In this document: positions 34,896 through 44,024 of the stretch, in pieces | Numbering within the stretch: the first letter of the stretch is position 1 | How the letters are laid out: each line of letters opens with the position of its first letter | Assembly (NCBI GenBank): GCA_021845665.1 | Contig: JAJZVO010000002.1 | Coordinates: 1 to 64,000, forward strand | Source: Bacteroidota bacterium | Lineage (GTDB): Bacteria; Bacteroidota; Ignavibacteria; Kryptoniales; JAKASW01 | Length of the DNA stretch: 64,000 nucleotides | Direction of reading: 5' to 3' | Notes under the pieces: model-generated | The model's input: the letters and a program-made list of their open reading frames with translations, nothing else | What the model was told of the DNA's origin: nothing | The model's database searches: none | Translations under genes and position numbers: made by a program

Positions 34896-36830
34896 ATGAA
34901 GCTTATCGCTGCCCTCCTGGTTCTTTTCGTCGCCTCGACATCATTCTCACAGGCAGTCTTCAATCAGACGGACGAGACCAACTATAACCTCGGCCTGGAA
35001 AGCTTCAGGCAGGGGGACTATTCGACGGCACTTCAGTATTTCAGGGAAGTTATGGACGATTCTCTCAACCAGCGGTCGGCGGAATCGTTCTATTACGGTG
35101 CTCGTTCGCTCTTCAACCTTAGAAAGTACCAGGAGTCTGCCGACGTGATCGACACCTTTCTTGTGAAATTCCCGGGTGACCAGCATAGATATGATATGTT
35201 ATACATTCTCGGGGCCAACTACTACGAGTTGAGCGAATACCTGAAAGCCGCCGACGAATTCGTGATTTCAACAGATTCGTCGGCAAATAGTGTCGTCAGG
35301 GAGCAGGCGGTGGCCAGCCTGCATACACTGGTCGCACACAATCTCACCTTCAGTGAGATCAAGAGCCTTTACAAGACATGTCACAGCAGGCTGTCTGCCG
35401 TCACAGTAGCCGTCGGCTTCGCGCGCCGCGCGTATTTCTCTGATAAACTCGGCAGCGCGGAGACTATTTTAAAGAATTTCTCTCAAACATATTCCCAACC
35501 GGGCGTCGGGAGCGGTGAGGTCAACAGGTGGCTTGAAAGAATATCGGCCGACAGCCTGCTCAACCTTTCACCCATCAAAATAGGCGCGCTTCTTCCACTC
35601 GAGTATGGAAGCGGCGTCGGCGACAGGCTGCTTCTCGGCATCCAGCTTGCACTTGATAATTATAACGCACATGCCTCTACCAAAGTCGGCCTCGTACTGA
35701 AGAACTACTCTGGCGTCATGCCGGACCTCTTTTCGGATATGCTTTCCCTCGGTGCCGATCACAGCGTGAAAGCTGTTGTTGGTCCCGTATACAGCGACGA
35801 AGTAGCCGCCGTGGCGAAACTTGCCGATCAGAAAAAACTTCCGCTGATTTCTCCCACGGCGACCGACGTCGGTCTGACAAAGGGGAATCCTTACGTCTTT
35901 CAGGCGAATCCGAACTTCAAGACCCGGGCATACGCCATGGCGGATTACGCAGTCAACGTTCTTCACGCGAAGCGGATTGCCGTGCTTTCGCCGTCGGGAT
36001 CTTACGGAAGAATAATTTCGCAGTACTTTGTGCAGCGGCTGGACTCGCTCGGCACGCCTCCCGTGGCGGTTGCATACTATGAGAGCGGCGAGACCGATCT
36101 GTCTCAGCCGATAGGCCAGATAAAATCTGCGGCTGCACTTCTCGGCGAGCCTTATGTCGATATCGGGACGCTTAGCCCGCAGCAGCAACAGCGGATTCGG
36201 CCATACATCCCTCCGGCGTATGTAGATTCGCTGGGTGATTCCTACACGAGCATGGATGCCTATGATCTCTTCGGCAACAACCCGACTCGCGTCGCCGATT
36301 CGCTCGGGATTCCGATCGATACTTTGACTTCACTTGGAGAGTTCGACGCGCTTCGATCGCTCGACGCGATATTCATACCTTTGACTTCTTCGAGCGACAT
36401 CGGAATCATCGGGGCCCAGCTCGCGTATTACAACGTGAAGACGCAGATACTTGGAACGGACGACTGGTATGATTTGAACCAGCTTTCCACGAACGACCTA
36501 TATGTGGACGGCGTGATATTTTGCAGCGACACATACTTTCAGGCTAACTCACAGCCGTATATTGCCGCGACCGACTCGCTGTCGCAAATATCGGACGCAG
36601 AGCTTGACAGGGTAGTGTCGTACGGCTACGACATAACCAACGATCTTCTAAGCCAGATAAGCTCCGGGGTCACTTCTAGGACGGGCATCGAAGAAGGACT
36701 CAAGTCGCAGACTTACACCGGACTTCATTCCATGATTTCTTTCGGAGATGGCAATTCAAACCGTTACCTCCACATACTTCAATTTAAAAACGGAAATATA
36801 GTCGATCTTGGTGAAGTGAACAGAAAATAG
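34896..36830 (+). CDS. Exported TPR plus periplasmic-binding (LppC/ligand-receptor-like) protein
   Basis: 644 residues with a signal peptide (MKLIAALLVLFVASTSFSQA). The N-terminal third is TPR-like (TNYNLGLESFRQGDYSTALQ, AESFYYGARSLFNLRKYQES, LYILGANYYELSEYLKAAD). From about 225 a type I periplasmic binding fold follows: IKIGALLPLEYGSGVGDRLL, VVGPVYSDEVAAVAKLAD, LPLISPTATDVGLTKGNPYVF. That architecture, TPR then ligand-receptor fold, is the one of LpoA, the activator of penicillin-binding proteins, though this protein has no lipobox. A role in envelope assembly is a reasonable guess. Start codon is 2 nt after the TPR gene. Confidence 0.82.
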   Translation: MKLIAALLVLFVASTSFSQAVFNQTDETNYNLGLESFRQGDYSTALQYFREVMDDSLNQRSAESFYYGARSLFNLRKYQESADVIDTFLVKFPGDQHRYDMLYILGANYYELSEYLKAADEFVISTDSSANSVVREQAVASLHTLVAHNLTFSEIKSLYKTCHSRLSAVTVAVGFARRAYFSDKLGSAETILKNFSQTYSQPGVGSGEVNRWLERISADSLLNLSPIKIGALLPLEYGSGVGDRLLLGIQLALDNYNAHASTKVGLVLKNYSGVMPDLFSDMLSLGADHSVKAVVGPVYSDEVAAVAKLADQKKLPLISPTATDVGLTKGNPYVFQANPNFKTRAYAMADYAVNVLHAKRIAVLSPSGSYGRIISQYFVQRLDSLGTPPVAVAYYESGETDLSQPIGQIKSAAALLGEPYVDIGTLSPQQQQRIRPYIPPAYVDSLGDSYTSMDAYDLFGNNPTRVADSLGIPIDTLTSLGEFDALRSLDAIFIPLTSSSDIGIIGAQLAYYNVKTQILGTDDWYDLNQLSTNDLYVDGVIFCSDTYFQANSQPYIAATDSLSQISDAELDRVVSYGYDITNDLLSQISSGVTSRTGIEEGLKSQTYTGLHSMISFGDGNSNRYLHILQFKNGNIVDLGEVNRK

Positions 36831-36887
36831 AGGCGGTTCAGAAACCGCTTCGGACGACTGGATATACAACAAATGCAAGGGGCTGCT

Positions 36888-37634
36888 ATGTTTGAGGAAT
36901 CCAAATCGAACGAACCTGAAACGGTGCGAGGGAGCGACCGCACGCGGACTCTGCGCGAGTGGCCTGATAGCGAGAAGCCTCGCGAGAAACTCCTCTCTCA
37001 AGGTTCCACGAAGCTTTCCGACGTTGAACTGTTGGCGATTCTATTGCGAACAGGGACCAGGACTAAATCGAAATCGCGCACTGCAGTAGATGTCGCGCGC
37101 GAATTGATGATGGCGTTCGACAATTCGATGGCTCTTCTCTCCATGAGGGATGCACTCGAACTCTCCGGAGTCGCAGGAATTGGAATTGTGAAGTCAGTTA
37201 CTTTGGCCGCCGCATTCGAGATCGGAAGGCGCCTACAGAATGTTTCAACGGGAACCACGCCGCTCCTGAACAATCCCGAAGCGGTATATAAATTTATCAT
37301 GCGGGACTTCGCAGGTGAGAAAAGGGAAGTGTTCAAAGTGGTCGCACTCAGCACTTCGGGCAGAGTGAAGCGGGTGAAGACGATGACTGAGGGGACGCTG
37401 AGCGCCAGCCTCGTTGACGCAAGGGCGGTCTTCAAGTTCGCGATCCTCGAAGACTCGGCCAGCATCATCGTGGTACACAATCACCCCAGCGGGAAGCTGG
37501 ACCCGAGCAGGGAAGACATCCAGATAACCAAAGACCTCGTCTACTCGGGTGAGTTCCTCGACATTCCCGTGCACGACCACATCATCGTCGGGCCGACGGG
37601 ATATTTGAGCATGAAAAACGCGGGGTATATTTAG
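36888..37634 (+). CDS. radC: RadC-family JAB1/MPN domain protein
   Basis: 248 residues from the ATG at 36888, placed 5 nt after AAGGGG; an ATG at 36873 overlaps that site. The UPF0758 N-terminal helix-hairpin-helix part (REWPDSEKPREKLLSQGSTK, LSDVELLAILLRTGT, LSGVAGIGIVKS) precedes the JAMM metal site (VVHNHPSGKLDPSREDIQIT). The length is normal. The family is conserved near housekeeping genes and mobile elements; its biochemical role is unsettled. Confidence 0.93.
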   Translation: MFEESKSNEPETVRGSDRTRTLREWPDSEKPREKLLSQGSTKLSDVELLAILLRTGTRTKSKSRTAVDVARELMMAFDNSMALLSMRDALELSGVAGIGIVKSVTLAAAFEIGRRLQNVSTGTTPLLNNPEAVYKFIMRDFAGEKREVFKVVALSTSGRVKRVKTMTEGTLSASLVDARAVFKFAILEDSASIIVVHNHPSGKLDPSREDIQITKDLVYSGEFLDIPVHDHIIVGPTGYLSMKNAGYI

Positions 37635-37640
37635 CTCTGT

Positions 37641-37673
37641 AACTGCGACGCACCTTGGAGGTGAGTCGCAGTT
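37641..37673. terminator. Strong bidirectional hairpin between convergent genes
   Basis: AACTGCGAC (37641-37649) pairs perfectly with GTCGCAGTT (37665-37673). After one mismatch CACCT pairs with AGGTG around a TGG-type loop. It lies just past the radC stop and before the end of the convergent sedolisin gene. No T tract follows on either strand, so the termination role is inferred from position and stability. Confidence 0.5.
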
Positions 37674-37762
37674 GGACAATCAGACAGGGCATCGAAAGCT
37701 TGAGGCCTATTTAAGCATCATCCTGTCAGGAACAAAGGCGAGCTTCCGCTCAAGTGTCTGAG

Positions 37763-40700
37763 TCACTTGAGCTCCAGCATCTTCATAACCTTCGAATATC
37801 CGGGTGTCGAGATCCGGTAGAAGTAGACGCCGCTTGCAAACCGAGAGCCGTTGAATGTAACCTGATGATACCCAGCAGACACTTGACCGTCGACGAGGGT
37901 AGCGACCTGTTGACCCAGGATGTCGTATACTCTGATTGTCACGTGTGTGTCCTTCGGCACCTGGTATTTTATGACGGTCGTCGGGTTAAACGGATTGGGA
38001 TAATTCTGTGAAAGGTTGTATGAGTCGGGGATGTCGGCTTTGGGAGCCGCCACTTTCTGGGAACCTGAAGTTGAAACTGTTAACCTGCTTGCGACTGCTT
38101 CCTCAGCACTTTGAAGATCCATAGGCGCTATAAGATTTTGCTGGGCTTTAATACTCGCGAGCAGCGTCTCCGCGCTTTTCATATCGTTGTTGTCGTAAAT
38201 GTCAATCATCATGTTGTTTATCTCGGCTTTCACCTCAAGAGGAGTATTGGGATATCTACTTATGATGCTGTCATTGGCCTGTTCTGCAAGATCTGGGCGA
38301 TTTTCCATCTGATACAGATTGCCAAGAAGCAACTGAGCTATCCCAAGTGTCTGAACAGTTGGGTTCTTAAAACGATTGACTATCGCTGGCAACGTGGTAT
38401 CGTTTGTACAACCGTATAACTCCACGTAACCAGCCCTCATGGTAGGATGACCTTCCACAAAAGACATCAGGTAGTTCTCTGCTCCCGTGAAATCGCCATT
38501 TTCCCTCATTCGAATCCCGGTGAGAAGAGAGTCTTGCCAATTTGGAGTGGTGGTTGAAGTCCTGACCGTGATACTGGGGGCGCTTGCTTTTTCGGTGGCG
38601 TCGGCTATTCTTAGCTGGGCTGCTGCCACTTGTTGAGAAGCGGAAGGAAGAGGATAACCGTTCCATGGATCGACGGGGGATTGCATATTGAACTGCCCAT
38701 AGCAAGCGGAACTCACATAAAAGGAAGGCGAACTCCCCCAATAGTCACCATTTGCATAGAGGCCACTGGCATCACTTGAGTAGAAATAACCAACCGCGGC
38801 ATCATAAAGAGTATTGTTGTGAACACTATTAAGGTCGTATGCGGTACCAGGCGGGTCACCAAAATCGCAATAGCTCTGATCATAGATGTCTAATGCGTAG
38901 TCGCAGTTAGTGACGCGGTTGTTTCGGCCACCGGGATATTGCTCGGCATTGGGTGTGGCACCAAACTCAGCGAGAATGCCGGACCCAAAATAATCGACGT
39001 CATTCTGGTCAAGAACTCCGCTCGAGGCATCATATTCTATACCGATTCCTTGCTCTGAAAGGCTTCCGTTATACACAACATTGTCGTAGCAATTGTTGTT
39101 GGACCCGCCATCAATTGATATTCCGGTGCTATAACTAGTGGTTGCAATGTTATTGTTCTGAGCCAGGAAATTCGAACTATTATACACCTCAACGCCGTCA
39201 CCGGAGCTGTTTGAAATATCGCAGTTTTGGATTGTGACATTGGAAGCATTAGTCACTTCAATATCCGTCGCGTAGTCAACATTGCAGTATTTCATCGTTG
39301 AATTGTCGGCTCCAGCACCGCTAATAACAATGGATCCCCAGCTTCCTGGGCTCGTGCCACCGGTTGAGGTGAATGTAATGGGTTGAGCAGACGTTCCAAC
39401 CGCATTGATGACCCCACTGGCAGTTATCGAGACTCCGCTTGCAATTTCTACTTTGGTTCCTGGCAGAATAATTAGGCTTCCGCCACTAGGTATTGTATAA
39501 TCTGAATTCAAGATAACTGTACTATCCCAGACAGGACCAGAAAGAAAGTTAATTAGATTTTGTCCATTGGGACTGCCCCATCCGGTGCAAAGGTCATAGC
39601 CGGCCCCTGCATTGTATCCAAAGGTAATTCCAGTATTCGAATTAGTATAATCGTTTGTGCCTGACTGTACGTCATGAAAGCAGTTATCGTATGAATTTCC
39701 TTCACCTAGAGAGTAAAGGAGTGGATTGATAAAGCCTAGTCCTTTAGTATACCCGTTGGAAACCGCCTGCTGATTAGCAAGGGCCAAAAAACCCGCCCAT
39801 AGTGGCGTGGCAAAACTGGTACCATTCGATCCAAAAACCTGGCCGTCTCTGGAAACCTCCAAAATACCGAGAGCTACCATGGCTACGTCAGGCCCATTTC
39901 GGTAAGTATGAGATGCGCCGTTGATGCCATCAAGGCCTAGTTGATAAGATGGAATAGCCTCTGCATAGGAGCCATTGGATCCATTTTCTACTCCTCCTCC
40001 CGTACCTCTTGAGTCGTACTGATTATAAGTAGCCTCGGACGAATACGACCCACCAGGTCCATTCGTTGATAATTCTGTCCCTCCGACGATCGTGACGCCT
40101 GTATCAGAAGCGATCCCATTAAATGGTGGCGCTTCCCCACCTTCAGATCCGTTGTACCACGAGAGATTGTCACCGGATCCATTGAAGAAAGTCTGCCCTT
40201 GGATAGCCATTACTGCAAACTGAGTGGTAGTGTAGAAGTTCGCCCAATATAGCCACGATGCGCTGAATTGCTTCACGGAGGAGTTCGCTATCATTGAATT
40301 AAGAATATCATCGGCGTTCACTCCATAGTAGACGATTATTGAGTCAAGTCCGGGCGCCATTGCGTTCGCCATCTCAATATCCACTGAGAATTCATCCACT
40401 GTTACTGGATTAGGAATTTCGTAGTCCAAGGACGGGTTCACATCCACTTCCTCAATGGGAACTTGAGGGAGCCCGGATATAGAGTCATACATTGCAATGT
40501 CTTGTGGGTAGAATCCGCCAGTTAGAGAGTCGGAGGAAGGATGGGGAAGTTGGGCAAATTCAAGTATCCCCACTTTTTGCCCATGTCCGTTAAGCGACAC
40601 GTGTGGGAGATACGCTAGGCGGAGATCATTGCCATTATAATAGCCATCAGTAGATCCAGAATTAACAACGGGATATTTACTTCCCTGTTTGGCACCATCT

Positions 40701-41269
40701 TTCGTGAAAATCGTTTGAGGAGTATAGTAATTGCTAAGACCACTGATAGCCTGAATCGGGAGGGCTAGGCTCACTTTGGGAGCGGTATTGGGAGCGTAAA
40801 AGTTGCGATTGCCTTTCCGGTGCCTGTAAAGAAGCATCTTGACATGAAACGCCTTCTGTATCGCGGCCACCCTCCCTCTTACGTCGACAAGCATGCGATC
40901 AGCATGTAAACCAGTTACCACAAGTCCGTGCGCTTTGGCAAACGTAATGACTTGTTGATAAGCATTCTCTGTCGGACAGAATTGTTGGACCACTTGCTGA
41001 TGCGAAAGGAATTGTCGATACTGAGGACTTTGCGGATTGTAAAGATTTTGCAGTAACTGATGAAATTCCTGTCGATTACGCAAACTAAGGCCGATCACAA
41101 GCCTCATCTGCTCAGTGGAGTCCATCTGGCCAATTGAGGTCCTACCCCAACTTGCAAGCAATGCTGGAATGTGATTGGGGATAGTCTTGAGACTCGCAGT
41201 CTGTGCATAACCATTAGAAGAGAGAAGGACAAACCCAGACAGTATGATGTATTTGAAAAGTTGTTTCAT
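37763..41269 (-). CDS. Secreted sedolisin (S53) protease with beta-helix and type IX sorting domain
   Basis: 1168 residues from the ATG at 41269 (AGAGGAAAAGAGAT upstream). Signal peptide (FKYIILSGFVLLSSNGYAQ), then a pro-kumamolisin activation domain (about 30-180; YNPQSPQYRQFLSHQQVVQQ). The S53 catalytic domain (about 215-590) has Glu and Asp in DEFSVDIEMANAMAP and the serine in GSNGTSFATPLWAGF. A parallel beta-helix (about 600-920) has repeated NCDISNSSGDGVEVYNSSN-type turns. A helical/TPR-like part and a C-terminal sorting domain (LSQNYPNPFNPTTVIKYQV to the end) follow. The protein should be exported, sorted by the type IX system and act on the surface or outside. Next gene upstream is another type IX-sorted protein. 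Confidence 0.88.
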   Translation of the reverse strand: MKQLFKYIILSGFVLLSSNGYAQTASLKTIPNHIPALLASWGRTSIGQMDSTEQMRLVIGLSLRNRQEFHQLLQNLYNPQSPQYRQFLSHQQVVQQFCPTENAYQQVITFAKAHGLVVTGLHADRMLVDVRGRVAAIQKAFHVKMLLYRHRKGNRNFYAPNTAPKVSLALPIQAISGLSNYYTPQTIFTKDGAKQGSKYPVVNSGSTDGYYNGNDLRLAYLPHVSLNGHGQKVGILEFAQLPHPSSDSLTGGFYPQDIAMYDSISGLPQVPIEEVDVNPSLDYEIPNPVTVDEFSVDIEMANAMAPGLDSIIVYYGVNADDILNSMIANSSVKQFSASWLYWANFYTTTQFAVMAIQGQTFFNGSGDNLSWYNGSEGGEAPPFNGIASDTGVTIVGGTELSTNGPGGSYSSEATYNQYDSRGTGGGVENGSNGSYAEAIPSYQLGLDGINGASHTYRNGPDVAMVALGILEVSRDGQVFGSNGTSFATPLWAGFLALANQQAVSNGYTKGLGFINPLLYSLGEGNSYDNCFHDVQSGTNDYTNSNTGITFGYNAGAGYDLCTGWGSPNGQNLINFLSGPVWDSTVILNSDYTIPSGGSLIILPGTKVEIASGVSITASGVINAVGTSAQPITFTSTGGTSPGSWGSIVISGAGADNSTMKYCNVDYATDIEVTNASNVTIQNCDISNSSGDGVEVYNSSNFLAQNNNIATTSYSTGISIDGGSNNNCYDNVVYNGSLSEQGIGIEYDASSGVLDQNDVDYFGSGILAEFGATPNAEQYPGGRNNRVTNCDYALDIYDQSYCDFGDPPGTAYDLNSVHNNTLYDAAVGYFYSSDASGLYANGDYWGSSPSFYVSSACYGQFNMQSPVDPWNGYPLPSASQQVAAAQLRIADATEKASAPSITVRTSTTTPNWQDSLLTGIRMRENGDFTGAENYLMSFVEGHPTMRAGYVELYGCTNDTTLPAIVNRFKNPTVQTLGIAQLLLGNLYQMENRPDLAEQANDSIISRYPNTPLEVKAEINNMMIDIYDNNDMKSAETLLASIKAQQNLIAPMDLQSAEEAVASRLTVSTSGSQKVAAPKADIPDSYNLSQNYPNPFNPTTVIKYQVPKDTHVTIRVYDILGQQVATLVDGQVSAGYHQVTFNGSRFASGVYFYRISTPGYSKVMKMLELK

Positions 41270-41458
41270 ATCTCTTTTCCTCTTGAGTTTGAAGTTCTGA
41301 AACAGTTTCTTAGCCTTCAACAAACAAAGAACGAGGTCCACCTGTCCTTCTGAGGATAAGTGTAGACAAGCCGAGTTTTTGCTTCTCGTTCTAAGGGAGA
41401 TGCTGCAACGTCTCCCGCTTTTTATGGGTATGCCATTATCATGCTTCCTCCTACTAAC

Positions 41459-43561
41459 CTATTTCAGCAGCATTAATTTTTTGGAAATCGAACTTAACCC
41501 GACAGTTAAACGGTATAAATAAACTCCACTTGCCAAATTTGATGCGTCGAAAATGACGCTGTAATTTCCACGTCCCTGGTAAGTGTCCACCAAAGTCTTC
41601 ACTTTTTGCCCAATGATGTTGAAAACAATAAGTGTCACATGTGATCTCTTGGGGACAGAATAGTCGATCGTAGTTGAGGGGTTAAACGGATTGGGATAAT
41701 TTTGACTCAGTTTCAAAGACGACGGGGTCAGAGAGCTTCCAGAAAAATTGACGCCCGTTACCTGAGAAAGGGGGGCGCGCCACAGTCCTCCTTCCTGACC
41801 AATTCCCACAAAAACACTCGAATTATTCAGATAGATTGATGAGATTCCCAAGTAAGGCAGACCCTGGCCAGTATTTTTCCAACTATCACGGTTGACTGTT
41901 GACGAATAGAACATCGATGGATAGAAACCTATGGCCCCCTGGTCCGTTAAACCTGCAAAAACATCCTGGCCTTGGATCGCCACGGCTAATACTTGCGGCG
42001 ACCCGAAGCCAGGGAGGCCGTTTGAATACGATGACCAAGTCTCACCGTAGTCTGTCGAAAGGAACAACCCTCCAGGAGGAGGTGGGACGGTGTCAGAAAC
42101 CGGATACGGCATGACCCATCTTCCGGCAACCACCGTAGAGCCGCTCTCGGCGATAGACGAAACATCTATTAGATCTCCATTGACCTTTGTCCAGCTTTTG
42201 CCACTGTCGCTAGATCTGTAAATCCCGCTATCGCCTACAGCAACAACGTTCGTGCCAGAGGCGGTGAGTTCACCTACCCCCATAGGACTTCCTTCAGCAA
42301 GCGACCAATTTTTCCCAAAATCCGTGGAATAATACAGTTGGGACTTCGCTGCTATAAGGTTGGCTCCGCTTTGCACGAGGGCCTGAGCGTGTAGATCTAA
42401 AGTGTTCCATGTCTTCCCTGAATCCGACGAAGCGTATGTCCCTCCACCAGTCACGACATAAACGGTAGTTCCTATGACAGTTACCGCATTTATTTCGCCG
42501 GGAACTTTCAGGGTAGTATCAGTGAGCCACGTATTCCCATTGTCCGTTGAAGAATAGAGGGAGTCACCATTGAACACAGCATAAACATTTGATCCATCTC
42601 CTGAGACCGAAGTAACATCTGACCCTACAATTCCGTTAGCCGCATATGTCCAATTCTTACCGTTGTCGGTTGAAGCATAAACACCGTTGTTGAAGCTTGT
42701 AGCATACAAGTCCGTGTCTGCTACAGCAAGTGACAATACTTTGTTCAGAGGCAAACCATTACCGACGCTATCCCACGTGACACCTCTGTCGGTGGAAAGC
42801 AACACTCCATTTTGAGTTCCTATATAAGAGTAGGTGCTATCCATGACAATACTCCAAACCAGTCCAGAATACGACGGACCATCCGTACCCGGCCAAATCC
42901 ACGTATTCCCGCCGTCGGTCGATCTGATTATGCCGCCGGCCCATCCTACAAGGATTGTAGAATCATGAGCCGCAATTGAACTTGTCGCATCGTTTATATC
43001 GCCGGTGCCGGTAACCGTCGACCAGCTATTACCTCCATCCGTAGATCTCACGACTCCAGCCAATGTAGAAGCGAATAATTTCGTACCGACCAATGTTAGG
43101 CCAGTTACCGTCGTTTGTCCGTATCCCAATCCATCTTGAATCACAGTCCAGGTTGCTCCATCGTCCGTCGACCGGAACATACCCCCCCCCCCTGCAAAGA
43201 TAACCGAGTCCTTTACCACTAAGTGTTCTATATTTGAAGTTAAGGAAGTATCCGGATCGGTCCATGTTATGCCGTCATCTGTGGATTTGAGTACACCATT
43301 GAAGTATCCCGCAAAAATATCGGACCCTTTCTTTACGAAGCAGTTAGTGAAATCACCGTTTACATTAGTCCAGCTTTGCCCACCATCAGTGGACCGGTAG
43401 GTGCCGGCAAAAGTTCCAGCAAATTCAGTGGTTCCTATGACTGCTACAGACCAGACTTGCCACGGGCTACCAACGTCGAGTTGTGTCCATTGCGCATGGA
43501 GTGTAGACTGTTGAAGGATTGAAAGAAAAAGAATTGCTAATAGCTGTATCCGTCTGCTCAT
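41459..43561 (-). CDS. Type IX-sorted beta-propeller (BNR/YCF48-like) surface protein, possibly phase-variable
   Basis: 700 residues with a signal peptide (LLAILFLSILQQSTLHAQ). About ten repeats of the form RSTDGGxSWT (for example YRSTDGGQSWTNVNGD, LKSTDDGITWTDPDTS) mark Asp-box/BNR or photosystem-assembly-like propeller blades. The end is a sorting domain (LSQNYPNPFNPSTTIDYSV to KKLMLLK). Residues 124-127 are four glycines encoded across an uninterrupted run of eleven G (43182-43192 on the plus strand as C). One-base slippage would close the frame after about 135 residues, so expression may vary between cells. The frame is intact as sequenced. Ligand unknown. Confidence 0.88.
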   Translation of the reverse strand: MSRRIQLLAILFLSILQQSTLHAQWTQLDVGSPWQVWSVAVIGTTEFAGTFAGTYRSTDGGQSWTNVNGDFTNCFVKKGSDIFAGYFNGVLKSTDDGITWTDPDTSLTSNIEHLVVKDSVIFAGGGGMFRSTDDGATWTVIQDGLGYGQTTVTGLTLVGTKLFASTLAGVVRSTDGGNSWSTVTGTGDINDATSSIAAHDSTILVGWAGGIIRSTDGGNTWIWPGTDGPSYSGLVWSIVMDSTYSYIGTQNGVLLSTDRGVTWDSVGNGLPLNKVLSLAVADTDLYATSFNNGVYASTDNGKNWTYAANGIVGSDVTSVSGDGSNVYAVFNGDSLYSSTDNGNTWLTDTTLKVPGEINAVTVIGTTVYVVTGGGTYASSDSGKTWNTLDLHAQALVQSGANLIAAKSQLYYSTDFGKNWSLAEGSPMGVGELTASGTNVVAVGDSGIYRSSDSGKSWTKVNGDLIDVSSIAESGSTVVAGRWVMPYPVSDTVPPPPGGLFLSTDYGETWSSYSNGLPGFGSPQVLAVAIQGQDVFAGLTDQGAIGFYPSMFYSSTVNRDSWKNTGQGLPYLGISSIYLNNSSVFVGIGQEGGLWRAPLSQVTGVNFSGSSLTPSSLKLSQNYPNPFNPSTTIDYSVPKRSHVTLIVFNIIGQKVKTLVDTYQGRGNYSVIFDASNLASGVYLYRLTVGLSSISKKLMLLK
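43182..43192 (-). repeat. Eleven-base homopolymer (poly-G on the coding strand)
   Basis: C11 on the plus strand, G11 in the mRNA sense, inside codons 124-127 of the propeller protein gene. The gene reads through in the present length. Neighbouring blades encode the equivalent turn without such a tract, so the run is not required by the protein sequence. Confidence 0.85.
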
Positions 43562-43850
43562 AGAAGCTCTCTCTTTCTTGGTACTACAATTTCACTACCT
43601 TGCGGGCCGTGACGACTTACCAGAGGGTAAGCCCAACTTGACTGAAATGCATTGGGCTTCCGAACCTGGAACGATAACGTTCAAGCTCGCGCATCATGTC
43701 GTGCCTTTGTCAACTTACAATCGTTGGTACCTCATACTCATCAGCATTTCGAATGGCTCATTTTCTGAAGATCACCGCTCGTCGCTACCAGTCCCTCGCT
43801 GGTAAGGTGGCCATCATACATGGCTACCTACTTCTGTGTTAGACTTCCGA
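43562..43850. other. Leader region of the propeller gene, no other gene seen
   Basis: The stretch between the proposed transcription start (about 43844) and the ATG at 43561 forms a long 5' leader. No hairpin with T tract and no known riboswitch signature is seen. A 75-codon frame on the plus strand has no supporting feature. Confidence 0.35.
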
Positions 43851-43879
43851 AGTTTAGTAACTCACGGAGTAAATGTCAA
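43851..43879 (-). promoter_or_regulatory. Sigma-70-type promoter for the propeller protein gene
   Basis: Reading the minus strand: TTGACA (plus coordinates 43874-43879), 17 nt, then TAAACT (43851-43856). The -35 is perfect and the -10 has four of six matches. The start point would be near 43844, leaving a leader of about 280 nt before the coding region. Confidence 0.5.
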
Positions 43880-43967
43880 GAAAAAAATTCGAGATACGTT
43901 ACCGCGATAACAATGCCTCGTGATGTCAATTAACCTTCGGCAACCATTGTGGTACACATTTTGAGAC

Positions 43968-43994
43968 AAAAAAAGCGGCGTTGTCCGCGCCGCC
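43968..43994 (-). terminator. Intrinsic terminator of the fatty acid hydroxylase gene
   Basis: On the minus strand GCGGCG-N7-CGCCGC (plus 43975-43993) is followed by T7 (plus 43968-43974). It lies about 30 nt past the stop codon of the hydroxylase gene. Confidence 0.85.
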
Positions 43995-44024
43995 TGGAAA
44001 TTCCAAAATTGTCTACGGATATGA

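Noticed and set aside
41395-41430. Terminator GGGAGA/TCTCCC with T5 between the two type IX genes
   Set aside because: The T tract follows on the plus strand, but both genes are on the minus strand; it could only act on antisense transcripts.
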